DNA from: a virus
Virus record (IMG/VR): IMGVR_UViG_3300032360_000025
Location: 1-38,437 of that record
Strand: one strand, 5' to 3'
Length of the DNA: 38,437 bases
This document shows positions 30,129 through 36,601 of the stretch, in pieces (positions within the stretch are counted from its first letter, which is position 1; the number at the start of each line of letters is the position of its first letter). The notes beneath the pieces were generated by a model. The model made no database searches. It was not told the origin of the DNA and saw only the letters and a program-made list of their open reading frames with translations. The position numbers and the translations under genes are program-made.

Positions 30129-31572
30129 ACGCCTGATGGACATCGCCACGGGCAAGACCCAGCGGCTGATCGTGTCGATGCCGCCGGGCCATGGCAAGTC
30201 AACCCTGGTGAGTCATTACGGCATCGTCTGGATGCTGGGCCGCTTCCCCGAGCTTTCCGTCCTGCTCACCAGCTACGAGGCGAACTTCGCGGCGGGCTGG
30301 GGTCGCCAATGCCGGGACACCCTGGCGATGTACGGCCCCCAGGTGTTCGGGGTCCAGCCTGACCCGCGAGTCAGCCGGGCCGACTGGTGGCAGGTCCAAG
30401 GGACCAAGGGAAAGATGCTGACCGCTGGTTCCGGGGGCGCGATCACGGGCAAGCGCTTCGATGTCTGTGTTTGCGATGATTTGGTCCGCAACTCATCCGA
30501 TGCGATGTCGCCGACCCTGCGCGATAAGCAGTTCGACTGGTTCGCCTCCACGCTATACACCCGCCTCGAACCCGGCGGACGAGTCATCATCGTCATGACG
30601 CGCTGGCATGAGGACGATATCGCGGGCCGCCTGATCGCCGAGGCCCGGGACGGCGGCGAACCCTGGGAAGTCATCAACCTGCCCGCCCTGGCCGGGGACG
30701 ACGACCCGCTGGACCGCAAGCCCGGCGCGGCGCTATGGCCTGAACGATACAGCGCCGAAGCCCTGGAGCGTACTCGCGGGGTCGTCGGGTCGTATTGGTT
30801 TAATGCGATGTACCAGGGGCGACCCACAGCGCCCGGGGGCGAGGTCTTGAAGTCCGAATGGTTCAGGTACTGGCGATGGGCGGACCCCGGGGAGACGACC
30901 ATCGAGCTTCGCGGCGGGGGAGTGGCGCACGATGTCCCGGCGGACGCTGGCCTGATCTTCCAGACTATCGACCTGGCGGCCAGCTTGAAGTCGAGCGCAG
31001 ATTACAGCGTGATACAAACATGGATGAGAATACGCCTAGACAAAATGGACCATTTTTTGATGCTTGACCAGGTGAGGCGCAGAATGGACGGCCCGGACCT
31101 CATCGCAACTGTCGAGGCCGGGGTCGCTAAGTGGAAGCCCCGCATCGTCGGGGTCGAATCGTCCGGGTTTCAGCTTGCGATCTGCCAGATGCTCAAGAAA
31201 AAGGGCATCCCCGTCCGCGAGGTGCGCCCAGACCGCGACAAACTGAGCCGCGCCCTGGCCGCAACACCCGCGATGGAAGCGGGCCGCGTGTGGTTCCCGG
31301 CTGTCGCCCCCTGGCGCGCCGATCTTGAGGCGGAATTATTGGCATTTCCGAACGCAGCCCACGACGACATGGTCGATTGCCTCAGTATGGCGATTGGGGG
31401 CTTTGTGAAACTTCCATCATCGACATTCACCGCCGCACCCGTTAATATCTCAACTATACCCGTCCACAGGAGGGCATCGCGAATCCTAGATATAGCGAAG
31501 CCCTCCGACTTTGGCGGGCAGCCTTCGACAATCAAGGAATCAGATGGCGGCGTGTACATGGAGGAAGATTAG
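29965..31572 (+). CDS. Terminase large subunit
   Basis: A 535-residue packaging motor. ATPase: Walker A MPPGHGKST (residues 72-80), Walker B-type VCVCDDLV with DD at 171-172, and the coupling motif VIIVMTRWHEDD (207-218). Nuclease: acidic residues at IDLA (Asp 336), VES (Glu 398) and HDDMVD (Asp 466-471), the RNaseH-like set. The N-terminal TRSEWLRLAAETPAGLAM and APHLRLL segment before Walker A is usual in this family, so the start at 29965 within the small-subunit gene is probably real; ATG at 30073 is an alternative, still overlapping. It works with the portal encoded immediately downstream. Confidence 0.95.
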   Translation: METSTPLSSTTPESAPDTLTRSEWLRLAAETPAGLAMLCTNNRWMMAPHLRLLTERLMDIATGKTQRLIVSMPPGHGKSTLVSHYGIVWMLGRFPELSVLLTSYEANFAAGWGRQCRDTLAMYGPQVFGVQPDPRVSRADWWQVQGTKGKMLTAGSGGAITGKRFDVCVCDDLVRNSSDAMSPTLRDKQFDWFASTLYTRLEPGGRVIIVMTRWHEDDIAGRLIAEARDGGEPWEVINLPALAGDDDPLDRKPGAALWPERYSAEALERTRGVVGSYWFNAMYQGRPTAPGGEVLKSEWFRYWRWADPGETTIELRGGGVAHDVPADAGLIFQTIDLAASLKSSADYSVIQTWMRIRLDKMDHFLMLDQVRRRMDGPDLIATVEAGVAKWKPRIVGVESSGFQLAICQMLKKKGIPVREVRPDRDKLSRALAATPAMEAGRVWFPAVAPWRADLEAELLAFPNAAHDDMVDCLSMAIGGFVKLPSSTFTAAPVNISTIPVHRRASRILDIAKPSDFGGQPSTIKESDGGVYMEED

Positions 31573-33795
31573 ATGACCGTGATGCTGACCGGCACATCCC
31601 CGAACTCGGAACTCTACAGCCGCGCCCTGTCGAACGCCTATCGCTGGTATTACCGCCTGATCGATCCCGACTGGTCTATCGAACAAGACCCGGAGATCTG
31701 GATCAAGAAGGCCTGGCGCGACCCGGTGCTGGCGCAGGCCATGCAGACACGGATGCACATGGTAGCGGGCCGCGAGTGGCAGATCCAGCCAGGCCGCAAG
31801 AACCCCAGCCCGGAAGATACCAGGGCGGCGGACGTAGTGGCCGATGCCTTCTCCCGCATCGCCAAGTTCAGCGAGGCCCGCGCCCTGCTTGCAACATCCG
31901 TCCTGCGTGGCTCCGCGTACGCCTTCACCGAGGGAACCCGCGAGACTGTAACCCTGGCGGGCCTCCGTGGTAATTGGTGGACCCCACGGAAATTGCGAAA
32001 TATATCAAAACAGCGATTTATTTACACGCCCGAAACGATCACGCACGAAGATGGCCGCCAGTCCATCGAGGTGCAAACAAGGTTCTACCCCCTCATGGAC
32101 CCGTGGCCCGTGGTCGTCCCCCCGGAGTTCGCCGAACGGCTCATCAAGGTGATCTATTTAGACGAGGAGGACAGGCTTACAGGCATCGGCGGGCGGCCAC
32201 TTTTGGAAAGTTGTTATTTTTGCTTCTGGGCCCGCGCCGAAATTCTCAAAAGTGGCCTCCAGACAATTGAGAAATGGGCGGGCGGCCTCCTGATTGGCAA
32301 GACCGATTTAAACGCGAACCCCGGCGAACTGGGCCGCGACTCCGACAGCGTGAGAAACTCGATGCTCGACATGCTCGAATCCATGCGTGGCCGTCATGTA
32401 GGGGTCATCGACAAGGAGGACGAAGTGACCCACATCGATGGCGGCCAGGGCGGAAGCGGCGCGGCGTTCCTGGAGTTCCTCCGATACATGGATGAAAAAA
32501 TCGTCGGCCTGCTCCTGGGGTCTGTCTTACCGTTCGGGGTCCAGGGCGGCGATGGTTCGGGATCTTATGCTAGGGCTGTAGAAGAATCTGAGACTTCGCG
32601 GATGATACTCGATTTTGACAAACAGAACATTAGCGAGGCCATCAGCGATACCGTCATCCGTCTGTTCTGGAAAAACAACCGCCCGCAGCTTGCAGCGGCT
32701 GGCCTGGCGGACGCGGCGATGCCGAAATTCGCCATCCTGCCCGAACGCCGCGACGACTTCGCGGCAAACGCGCAGATCTTAAGCCAGGCCATAAACAGCG
32801 GGATGAAGATCAAAACCAGCGAAGCGTTCGAGAAGCTGGGCCTGACCCAGCCAACGCAGGAGGAGATCGACGCGGGCGAGGTGATCGAGAAGGAGGAGCC
32901 AGCGGGCGGCGGCTTCCCGTTCCGCGAGTCCCCCGGCGCGAAGTTCGGCGACGATCCCCTTGACGGTGTAACGGTAAACGGCTACAATTCCCCCAGGTTA
33001 GATGACACAACCACAACCGAAGGGAGAACAGAGATGGAAAAGTTCGCGGCCAGTAAAAAGAAGAAAAGCGACATCGACCGACTGATCCCCGACTCGCTGG
33101 ACGAGGACGAGCGCCAGAAGGTACGGGACACGATGCAGGGCATGATCGACAGCGGGCATCTGACCATCGACCTGCCGGGCGCAGCGCCTGAACAGGACGA
33201 TGCCGAAGAAGGCGATGAAATTGATTCAGGCGATGCCCTGGCGCGTCTGGACGCTGGCGCGGAAGCCGCCGATGATGCCTATTCAGCATACACCGAGGGG
33301 CGAACCATCGGAGACTTTGACGGATCGGCGGAGAGCTTCGCCCGTGGAGTCGCCATATACGATGAGGCCGTCAAGGAGGCCGCGAACGATCCGGGCATCA
33401 GCAAGGGGCTGCTGCAAGACCACCAGGCATCGATGGATGGATACGCCCCACAGGTCGAGATCGTAAAAGCGGGCGGCTACCTGAAAGCCGAAACCTACCC
33501 GGACGGGCGGCTGTATACCCCCGAAATGCACGAACTGCAGATGGGGATAAGAGATGCGGACGATGCAGCCTGGCGCGCCGAGAGGGACGGAGACAAGGAG
33601 GGGGCCGAAAAAGCCCAGGCCACGCTCGACAGCCTGAGCGCCGCCGCAAGCGAGATGGCGGACAAGATGCACAAAGACGAGGCCGGGGGAAAGAAGAAGG
33701 CGGCCAGCAAGGACAAGCCCGGCGGCAAGCGTAAGAGATGCCCGAAAGGGCAGCATAAAAATAAAAAAAGTGGAGCCTGCGAACCGAAGAAATGA
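31573..33795 (+). CDS. Portal protein, Mu gp29-like, with long C-terminal extension
   Basis: A 740-residue protein. Residues about 1-450 have the Mu gp29/DUF935 portal pattern: YRWYYRLIDPDWSIEQDPEIW near the start, then AMQTRMHMVAGREWQIQPG, a FYPLMDPWPVVVPPEF segment and an FLRYMDEKIVGLLLGSVLP helix. The dodecameric portal forms the DNA channel. Normal family length is about 450-530, so the last 253 residues are extra: Lys-rich start (FAASKKKKSDIDRL), acidic helices, and a closing KRKRCPKG...SGAC two-cysteine motif also found in the protease. A promoter-like sequence and the repeated leader stand before an in-frame ATG at 33034 (residue 488), so this part may also be made alone. GAGGAAG lies before the ATG at 31573. 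Confidence 0.9.
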   Translation: MTVMLTGTSPNSELYSRALSNAYRWYYRLIDPDWSIEQDPEIWIKKAWRDPVLAQAMQTRMHMVAGREWQIQPGRKNPSPEDTRAADVVADAFSRIAKFSEARALLATSVLRGSAYAFTEGTRETVTLAGLRGNWWTPRKLRNISKQRFIYTPETITHEDGRQSIEVQTRFYPLMDPWPVVVPPEFAERLIKVIYLDEEDRLTGIGGRPLLESCYFCFWARAEILKSGLQTIEKWAGGLLIGKTDLNANPGELGRDSDSVRNSMLDMLESMRGRHVGVIDKEDEVTHIDGGQGGSGAAFLEFLRYMDEKIVGLLLGSVLPFGVQGGDGSGSYARAVEESETSRMILDFDKQNISEAISDTVIRLFWKNNRPQLAAAGLADAAMPKFAILPERRDDFAANAQILSQAINSGMKIKTSEAFEKLGLTQPTQEEIDAGEVIEKEEPAGGGFPFRESPGAKFGDDPLDGVTVNGYNSPRLDDTTTTEGRTEMEKFAASKKKKSDIDRLIPDSLDEDERQKVRDTMQGMIDSGHLTIDLPGAAPEQDDAEEGDEIDSGDALARLDAGAEAADDAYSAYTEGRTIGDFDGSAESFARGVAIYDEAVKEAANDPGISKGLLQDHQASMDGYAPQVEIVKAGGYLKAETYPDGRLYTPEMHELQMGIRDADDAAWRAERDGDKEGAEKAQATLDSLSAAASEMADKMHKDEAGGKKKAASKDKPGGKRKRCPKGQHKNKKSGACEPKK
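32960..32988 (+). promoter_or_regulatory. Promoter inside the portal gene
   Basis: TTGACG (32960-32965), a 17-nt spacer and TACAAT (32983-32988), matching sigma-70 consensus at 5 of 6 positions in each box. Transcription would start about 40 nt before the in-frame ATG at 33034. It would drive the portal C-terminal region and the downstream lipoprotein, holin-like and gpF-like genes. Confidence 0.75.
33008..33036 (+). repeat. Repeated translation leader, internal copy in the portal gene
   Basis: CAACCACAACCGAAGGGAGA, then ACAGAG and ATG (33034-33036), in frame with the portal. It resembles the leaders at 19683 and 19999 but here it also encodes portal residues. With the promoter at 32960 it marks a probable second start. 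Confidence 0.7.
33034..33795 (+). CDS. Possible nested product: portal C-terminal region
   Basis: 253 residues in the portal frame from the ATG at residue 488. It has an N-terminal basic segment, an acidic middle, alpha-helical segments rich in Ala/Glu/Asp, and a C-terminal basic tail with the two-cysteine KRKRCPKG motif. Its own promoter and ribosome binding leader suggest separate synthesis. It may be a former stand-alone scaffold-like gene that became joined to the portal gene by loss of a stop, or an in-frame product as in other nested head genes. Function unknown. Confidence 0.5.
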   Translation: MEKFAASKKKKSDIDRLIPDSLDEDERQKVRDTMQGMIDSGHLTIDLPGAAPEQDDAEEGDEIDSGDALARLDAGAEAADDAYSAYTEGRTIGDFDGSAESFARGVAIYDEAVKEAANDPGISKGLLQDHQASMDGYAPQVEIVKAGGYLKAETYPDGRLYTPEMHELQMGIRDADDAAWRAERDGDKEGAEKAQATLDSLSAAASEMADKMHKDEAGGKKKAASKDKPGGKRKRCPKGQHKNKKSGACEPKK

Positions 33796-34040
33796 AGCGG
33801 ACCATCCCCCTGTTATTCCTGGCCGTGATGGCGACCTCCTGCGCGTCCCTTTTCGAGAAGGGACCGGACGGCGAGGCAGCGCCCATCGAGGCGTTCGCGC
33901 AGCCAGCCATCGAAACCCTGGCCGAACATGCCCCGGCGAACCCGACGAACGGGGGCGCGTGGATCATCGCAGGCGTGGCGGCCCTGGCCGCTGGCGCGTC
34001 CGCCGTGGCATCGAGCGCCGCAAACCGTGAGGAGTCATAA
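33792..34040 (+). CDS. Small lipoprotein, possible outer spanin or envelope protein
   Basis: An 82-residue protein overlapping the portal gene by 4 nt (ATGA). Residues 1-17 (MKRTIPLLFLAVMATSC) form a lipoprotein signal with Cys 17, though the box (A-T-S-C) is not ideal. The middle is acidic and Ala/Pro-rich, and residues about 55-76 (AWIIAGVAALAAGASAVASSAA) are a second hydrophobic segment. It could pair with a coiled-coil inner spanin such as the product of 14232, but spanin genes are usually adjacent, so this is tentative. A virion or superinfection-exclusion lipoprotein is the alternative. Confidence 0.6.
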   Translation: MKRTIPLLFLAVMATSCASLFEKGPDGEAAPIEAFAQPAIETLAEHAPANPTNGGAWIIAGVAALAAGASAVASSAANREES

Positions 34041-34042
34041 TC

Positions 34043-34246
34043 ATGTCTACATTATTTGAAGCCCTGGGCGGGCGCAAAAATACGCTTGTCCTTTTCGCCC
34101 TGGGTTCCGTAACCCTGATGACAGCCCTGGGCCATCTCCCTGTGGATCGTTTCATCGAGAGCCTGACCTGGCTCCTGGGCATCGGCGTTGGCGGCCATGC
34201 CATTGTCGGCGCGGCTGGCAAGCTGGGCGACAAGAAGAAGAAATAA
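34043..34246 (+). CDS. Two-helix membrane protein, holin-like
   Basis: A 67-residue protein with GAGGAG before the ATG. Two hydrophobic helices (NTLVLFALGSVTLMTALGHL and LTWLLGIGVGGHAIVGAAGK) are separated by a short charged turn, and the C terminus is KKKK. Two helices with a basic C-terminal tail is the usual class II holin layout. It sits next to a lipoprotein in the middle of the head genes. No endolysin gene is adjacent, so the role is tentative. Confidence 0.55.
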   Translation: MSTLFEALGGRKNTLVLFALGSVTLMTALGHLPVDRFIESLTWLLGIGVGGHAIVGAAGKLGDKKKK

Positions 34247-34248
34247 CG

Positions 34249-35265
34249 ATGGCGCGCCAGCTTCCATTGTCGCCGAACGTCGAGATGTACGAGATGATGC
34301 ATCACTCGACGGCGCTCTTTAACGAGGCGATGCTGGCGCTCATCAAGGCCGAGTTTCTGCTGCAGACCGGGCGCGGCTCCTGGGATCAGCGGGAGGGCGC
34401 GGTCGATGCCCTGGCGGAGCTTGTAGGGCATACGATGACGCTGTCGGACCTTACAGGCCGCCGCCGTGTGTTCCTGAACACCGCCCGGGAGCCAGCGCCG
34501 CCCGCGATGGCCCCTACGATGTTTGCAGACAGCCCGATTGACCGCATCGCCAAGGCCGCCGGGCCTGTCGATCCCGGCCTCGACTTCGTGGAGGCGATCC
34601 GCGACATCGTCAACCGGACCCCACAGCTTGCCGAGGACGTAGCGCCCGGCGTTCCGCGCTACCTGGCGGTACAAGATATTTACATGGACGGCCCGAACTT
34701 CGCCCTCGCGAAAGCGAACAGCCTGGAGGTAACGCAGCGCGTCCAGAAGGCCATCGCCGATGGCATCGAAAAGGGCGTACCCGTAACGGAAACGCGGGAC
34801 ATCATCGCAGAGACTGGGGACTGGTCAAAGGCATACGGGCAAGTCGTGTACAGGACGAACTTAAATACAGCCTACACCGAGGGGCGCTTCCAACAGCTAA
34901 AAGACCCCGTGATCCGCCGCATCGTCGGCGCGTTCGAGTTCTCATCGATCAACGACAACGACACCAGGACGAACCATAAAAAATGCGATGGCCTCATCGC
35001 CGCCGTGGACTCGCCCATCTGGAATGTCTACAAGACCCCCATCGGGTACAACTGCCGATGCGATGTGGTGGAAGTTACCCGGTCGATGCTGGAGCGCCTG
35101 GACCTCATACAGCCGAACGGGGCCATCCGGTCGCGCTGGCGCGGCACGACCTACGACAGCGACACGGCGATGATGGCCGCGATGCGAAGCGCCGGGGCCA
35201 TCCCTGATCCCAAGTTCGGGCGAGGCGGCGGCCCGAACCCCTACGCGGGCCGCGTGATCCCATAA
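34249..35265 (+). CDS. Head morphogenesis protein, Mu gpF-like
   Basis: A 338-residue protein. The N-terminal half is helical (residues about 15-190). The C-terminal half carries the Mu gpF minor head protein signature: YRTNLNTAYTEGRFQQL, a DNDTRTNHKKCDG segment with conserved Asp-x-Arg-Thr and His, and PIGYNCRCDVVEV with paired Cys (residues about 205-285). Proteins of this family help assemble the head around the portal and stay in the virion in small numbers. The gene follows the portal, as in Mu. It is followed directly by a leftward terminator, so rightward late transcription meets a converging unit here. Confidence 0.9.
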   Translation: MARQLPLSPNVEMYEMMHHSTALFNEAMLALIKAEFLLQTGRGSWDQREGAVDALAELVGHTMTLSDLTGRRRVFLNTAREPAPPAMAPTMFADSPIDRIAKAAGPVDPGLDFVEAIRDIVNRTPQLAEDVAPGVPRYLAVQDIYMDGPNFALAKANSLEVTQRVQKAIADGIEKGVPVTETRDIIAETGDWSKAYGQVVYRTNLNTAYTEGRFQQLKDPVIRRIVGAFEFSSINDNDTRTNHKKCDGLIAAVDSPIWNVYKTPIGYNCRCDVVEVTRSMLERLDLIQPNGAIRSRWRGTTYDSDTAMMAAMRSAGAIPDPKFGRGGGPNPYAGRVIP

Positions 35266-35295
35266 AAAAACGCGCCAGGCTCAAGGCCCGGCGCG
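35264..35295 (-). terminator. Terminator of the leftward small-gene unit
   Basis: A 10-bp stem with one A-C mismatch (35271-35280 with 35286-35295) and a preceding A-tract on the plus strand, so leftward RNA ends in a hairpin then U7. It is nearly the same sequence as the hairpin at 14519-14543. Confidence 0.75.
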
Positions 35296-35313
35296 CTGTC
35301 GTGGCGGCGTTGG

Positions 35314-35592
35314 TTACTTCGCGGCGGCGATGGCATCGTCAAGCTGCGCCCAGGTTCCCATATCCACCCACAGCGCCGAACCATCATCCCATGTCTCCAG
35401 GTTCCAGCGCAAGCCCTCGACGGCGTAAGATTCGCATCGTTCGCTGATGCGGTGGCGCGGCTCCGATGCTCCGGGGCGATAGCCCAGCCAGATGGCGCGC
35501 CCCTCGAAAAGCTCATCGCCCTTGCACCAACTGATGGCCGTGATCCTTGCATCTTTGATGGCCTGGTTGTTATATCCTCGCGCAATCTTCAT
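35314..35592 (-). CDS. Unknown small leftward protein
   Basis: A 92-residue protein preceded by the repeated leader (minus-strand CAACCACTCGGAAGGAGAAC then GGAACG-ATG). It is Trp-rich (AISWCKG, AIWLGYRPG, LRWNLETWDDGSALWVDMG) with a compact alpha/beta look. No family recognised. Placed inside the head module on the opposite strand, with leader and promoter of early type, it is probably an early accessory gene inserted there. Confidence 0.65.
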   Translation of the reverse strand: MKIARGYNNQAIKDARITAISWCKGDELFEGRAIWLGYRPGASEPRHRISERCESYAVEGLRWNLETWDDGSALWVDMGTWAQLDDAIAAAK

Positions 35593-35618
35593 CGTTCCGT
35601 TCTCCTTCCGAGTGGTTG
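35593..35618 (-). repeat. Repeated translation leader, minus-strand copy
   Basis: Read on the minus strand: CAACCACTCGGAAGGAGAAC, then GGAACG and the ATG at 35592. It shares the last 17 bases almost exactly with the leaders at 19683 and 19999. Confidence 0.8.
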
Positions 35619-35645
35619 AAAATGCCCAGGGCCGAAGCCCTGGGC
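35619..35645 (-). terminator. UUCG-loop hairpin between two leftward genes
   Basis: A 9-bp perfect stem (35624-35632 with 35637-35645) closed on the minus strand by a UUCG tetraloop, then ATTTTC. This is a stable terminator after the 35846 gene. Leakage would feed the next gene, which has its own leader. Confidence 0.75.
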
Positions 35646-35657
35646 TGTGAGTGGTGG

Positions 35658-35846
35658 TTATCCTTCGCCGCCTTGCTTCGCGTTCAGTTCCTCCGCTTTT
35701 GCCGTGGCCTCATGTTCAGTATCAAAAGCCATTTCGTGAATGTTTTCATCCTCAATGCCGACATACCAGAGGACATCGTAGCTTCCGTCCCTATGGCTAT
35801 CTCCTACGGTTCCCCAACTGACTACATACTTTGCTGCTTCGCTCAT
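35658..35846 (-). CDS. Unknown small early protein
   Basis: A 62-residue protein. The start at 35846 is chosen because the upstream part of the open frame is the repeated leader itself, and GGAG/AAGG precede this ATG. The protein is acidic and compact (KYVVSWGTVGDSHRDG, YDVLWYVGIEDENIHEM, then a helix FDTEHEATAKAEELNAK). No family is known to me. It uses a promoter and leader nearly copied from those of the 19709 gene, so both are probably expressed together. Confidence 0.65.
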   Translation of the reverse strand: MSEAAKYVVSWGTVGDSHRDGSYDVLWYVGIEDENIHEMAFDTEHEATAKAEELNAKQGGEG

Positions 35847-35878
35847 CCTTCTGTCTCCTTCCGTGGTTGTGGTTGCCG
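35847..35878 (-). repeat. Repeated translation leader, minus-strand copy 2
   Basis: On the minus strand: GGCAACCACAACCACGGAAG, then GAGACAGAAGG and the ATG at 35846. It is preceded by GGCATGGAAAG as at 19661, showing that promoter and leader were duplicated together. Confidence 0.8.
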
Positions 35879-35894
35879 TTCTTTCCATGCCTAT

Positions 35895-35923
35895 ATATTA
35901 CCCGATCCACCCGTTAACCGTTA
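35895..35923 (-). promoter_or_regulatory. Leftward early promoter with GTTAACCGTTA element
   Basis: On the minus strand the -10 is TAATAT (35900-35895), followed by ATAGGCATGGAAAG as at 19652-19671. At -35 distance the DNA is TAACGGTTAAC (35923-35913), the 11-mer that also lies in the promoters at 18013 and 21615. The -35 itself is not consensus. Confidence 0.6.
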
Positions 35924-35936
35924 AACAAAAACAGGT

Positions 35937-35960
35937 AAAAAAGGGGTTTATTTTGACCCC
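35937..35960 (-). terminator. Terminator after the 36549 gene
   Basis: On the minus strand GGGGT and ACCCC (35960-35956 with 35947-35943) form a short stem followed by TTTTTT. It lies 32 nt past the stop of the leftward gene. Confidence 0.5.
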
Positions 35961-35991
35961 CCAGGACGGCCTCGAAACGGCGCATCCGCGT

Positions 35992-36549
35992 CTATTTATC
36001 GACGATGCACGATTCAACCCGTGGAAATTTCAGCGGGATCGTCCATAGCGCGATCTCGATGAGGCTGCAAAGCGCCGAGACATCGATGATCGTCATGTAC
36101 TTTTGAAGCTCCGGTTTGTCCATGCGTACAACCTGGGTCTTGGGGATCTCCCCGGCCTGCACCTGTACTTTTTTCTTGTTCGACGACACGGCCATCACGA
36201 CGACCCGCGTATGGCTGGCAGTATGCGCGAACAGGAGCCGCTTTAATTGCTCCATCACGATCCCCGCATTGACGAAGGGCGCTTTCTTCTTTTCCATCAG
36301 AAAGCCCATCACCGCGAACGCCGCCAACTCCTCGCCGCACATCCCCAGGCCCGCGACGACCTCGCCCGGCTTCGCCTCATGCATCGCGCCCCTGGTGACA
36401 TAGGCATCAACGAGCTTCTGCGGAACGTGTAGCTGCCTGGCAAGCTCCGATGCGTCAAGCGCGATCTGCGGGATGTCGGTCATATCTGCATCCGACAGGT
36501 CGCGGATGATCTTCCCGGGGTAGGGCTTCTTCGTTACCTGGACGCGCAT
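35992..36549 (-). CDS. Unknown leftward protein divergent from the protease-scaffold gene
   Basis: A 185-residue protein starting at 36549, with GGAG 11 nt upstream on the minus strand; the frame is open to 36759, but that part would overlap the divergent gene. It shows an N-terminal basic strand, a helical segment near residues 28-55 (IPQIALDASELARQLHVPQKLVDAY, which could be helix-turn-helix-like), a hydrophobic middle (ELAAFAVMGFLMEKKKAPFV), a beta-rich stretch (TRVVVMAVSSNKKKVQVQ) and a C-terminal SALCSLIEIALWTIP. It may regulate the adjacent late genes, but this is only inferred from the divergent layout. Confidence 0.7.
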   Translation of the reverse strand: MRVQVTKKPYPGKIIRDLSDADMTDIPQIALDASELARQLHVPQKLVDAYVTRGAMHEAKPGEVVAGLGMCGEELAAFAVMGFLMEKKKAPFVNAGIVMEQLKRLLFAHTASHTRVVVMAVSSNKKKVQVQAGEIPKTQVVRMDKPELQKYMTIIDVSALCSLIEIALWTIPLKFPRVESCIVDK

Positions 36550-36566
36550 TTTTTTATTTCTCCTTA

Positions 36567-36595
36567 TAGACAAGTTACAGATGCGGGCGTATTTT
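36567..36595 (+). promoter_or_regulatory. Promoter of the protease-scaffold gene
   Basis: TAGACA (36567-36572), a 17-nt spacer and TATTTT (36590-36595). The ATG follows 6 nt later with no ribosome binding site, which points to a leaderless mRNA and supports the start at 36602. Confidence 0.6.
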
Positions 36596-36601
36596 AAAAC
36601 C

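Noticed and set aside
34043-34246. Firm holin call
   Set aside because: The two-helix layout is suggestive only; no endolysin is adjacent, so the call is kept tentative.
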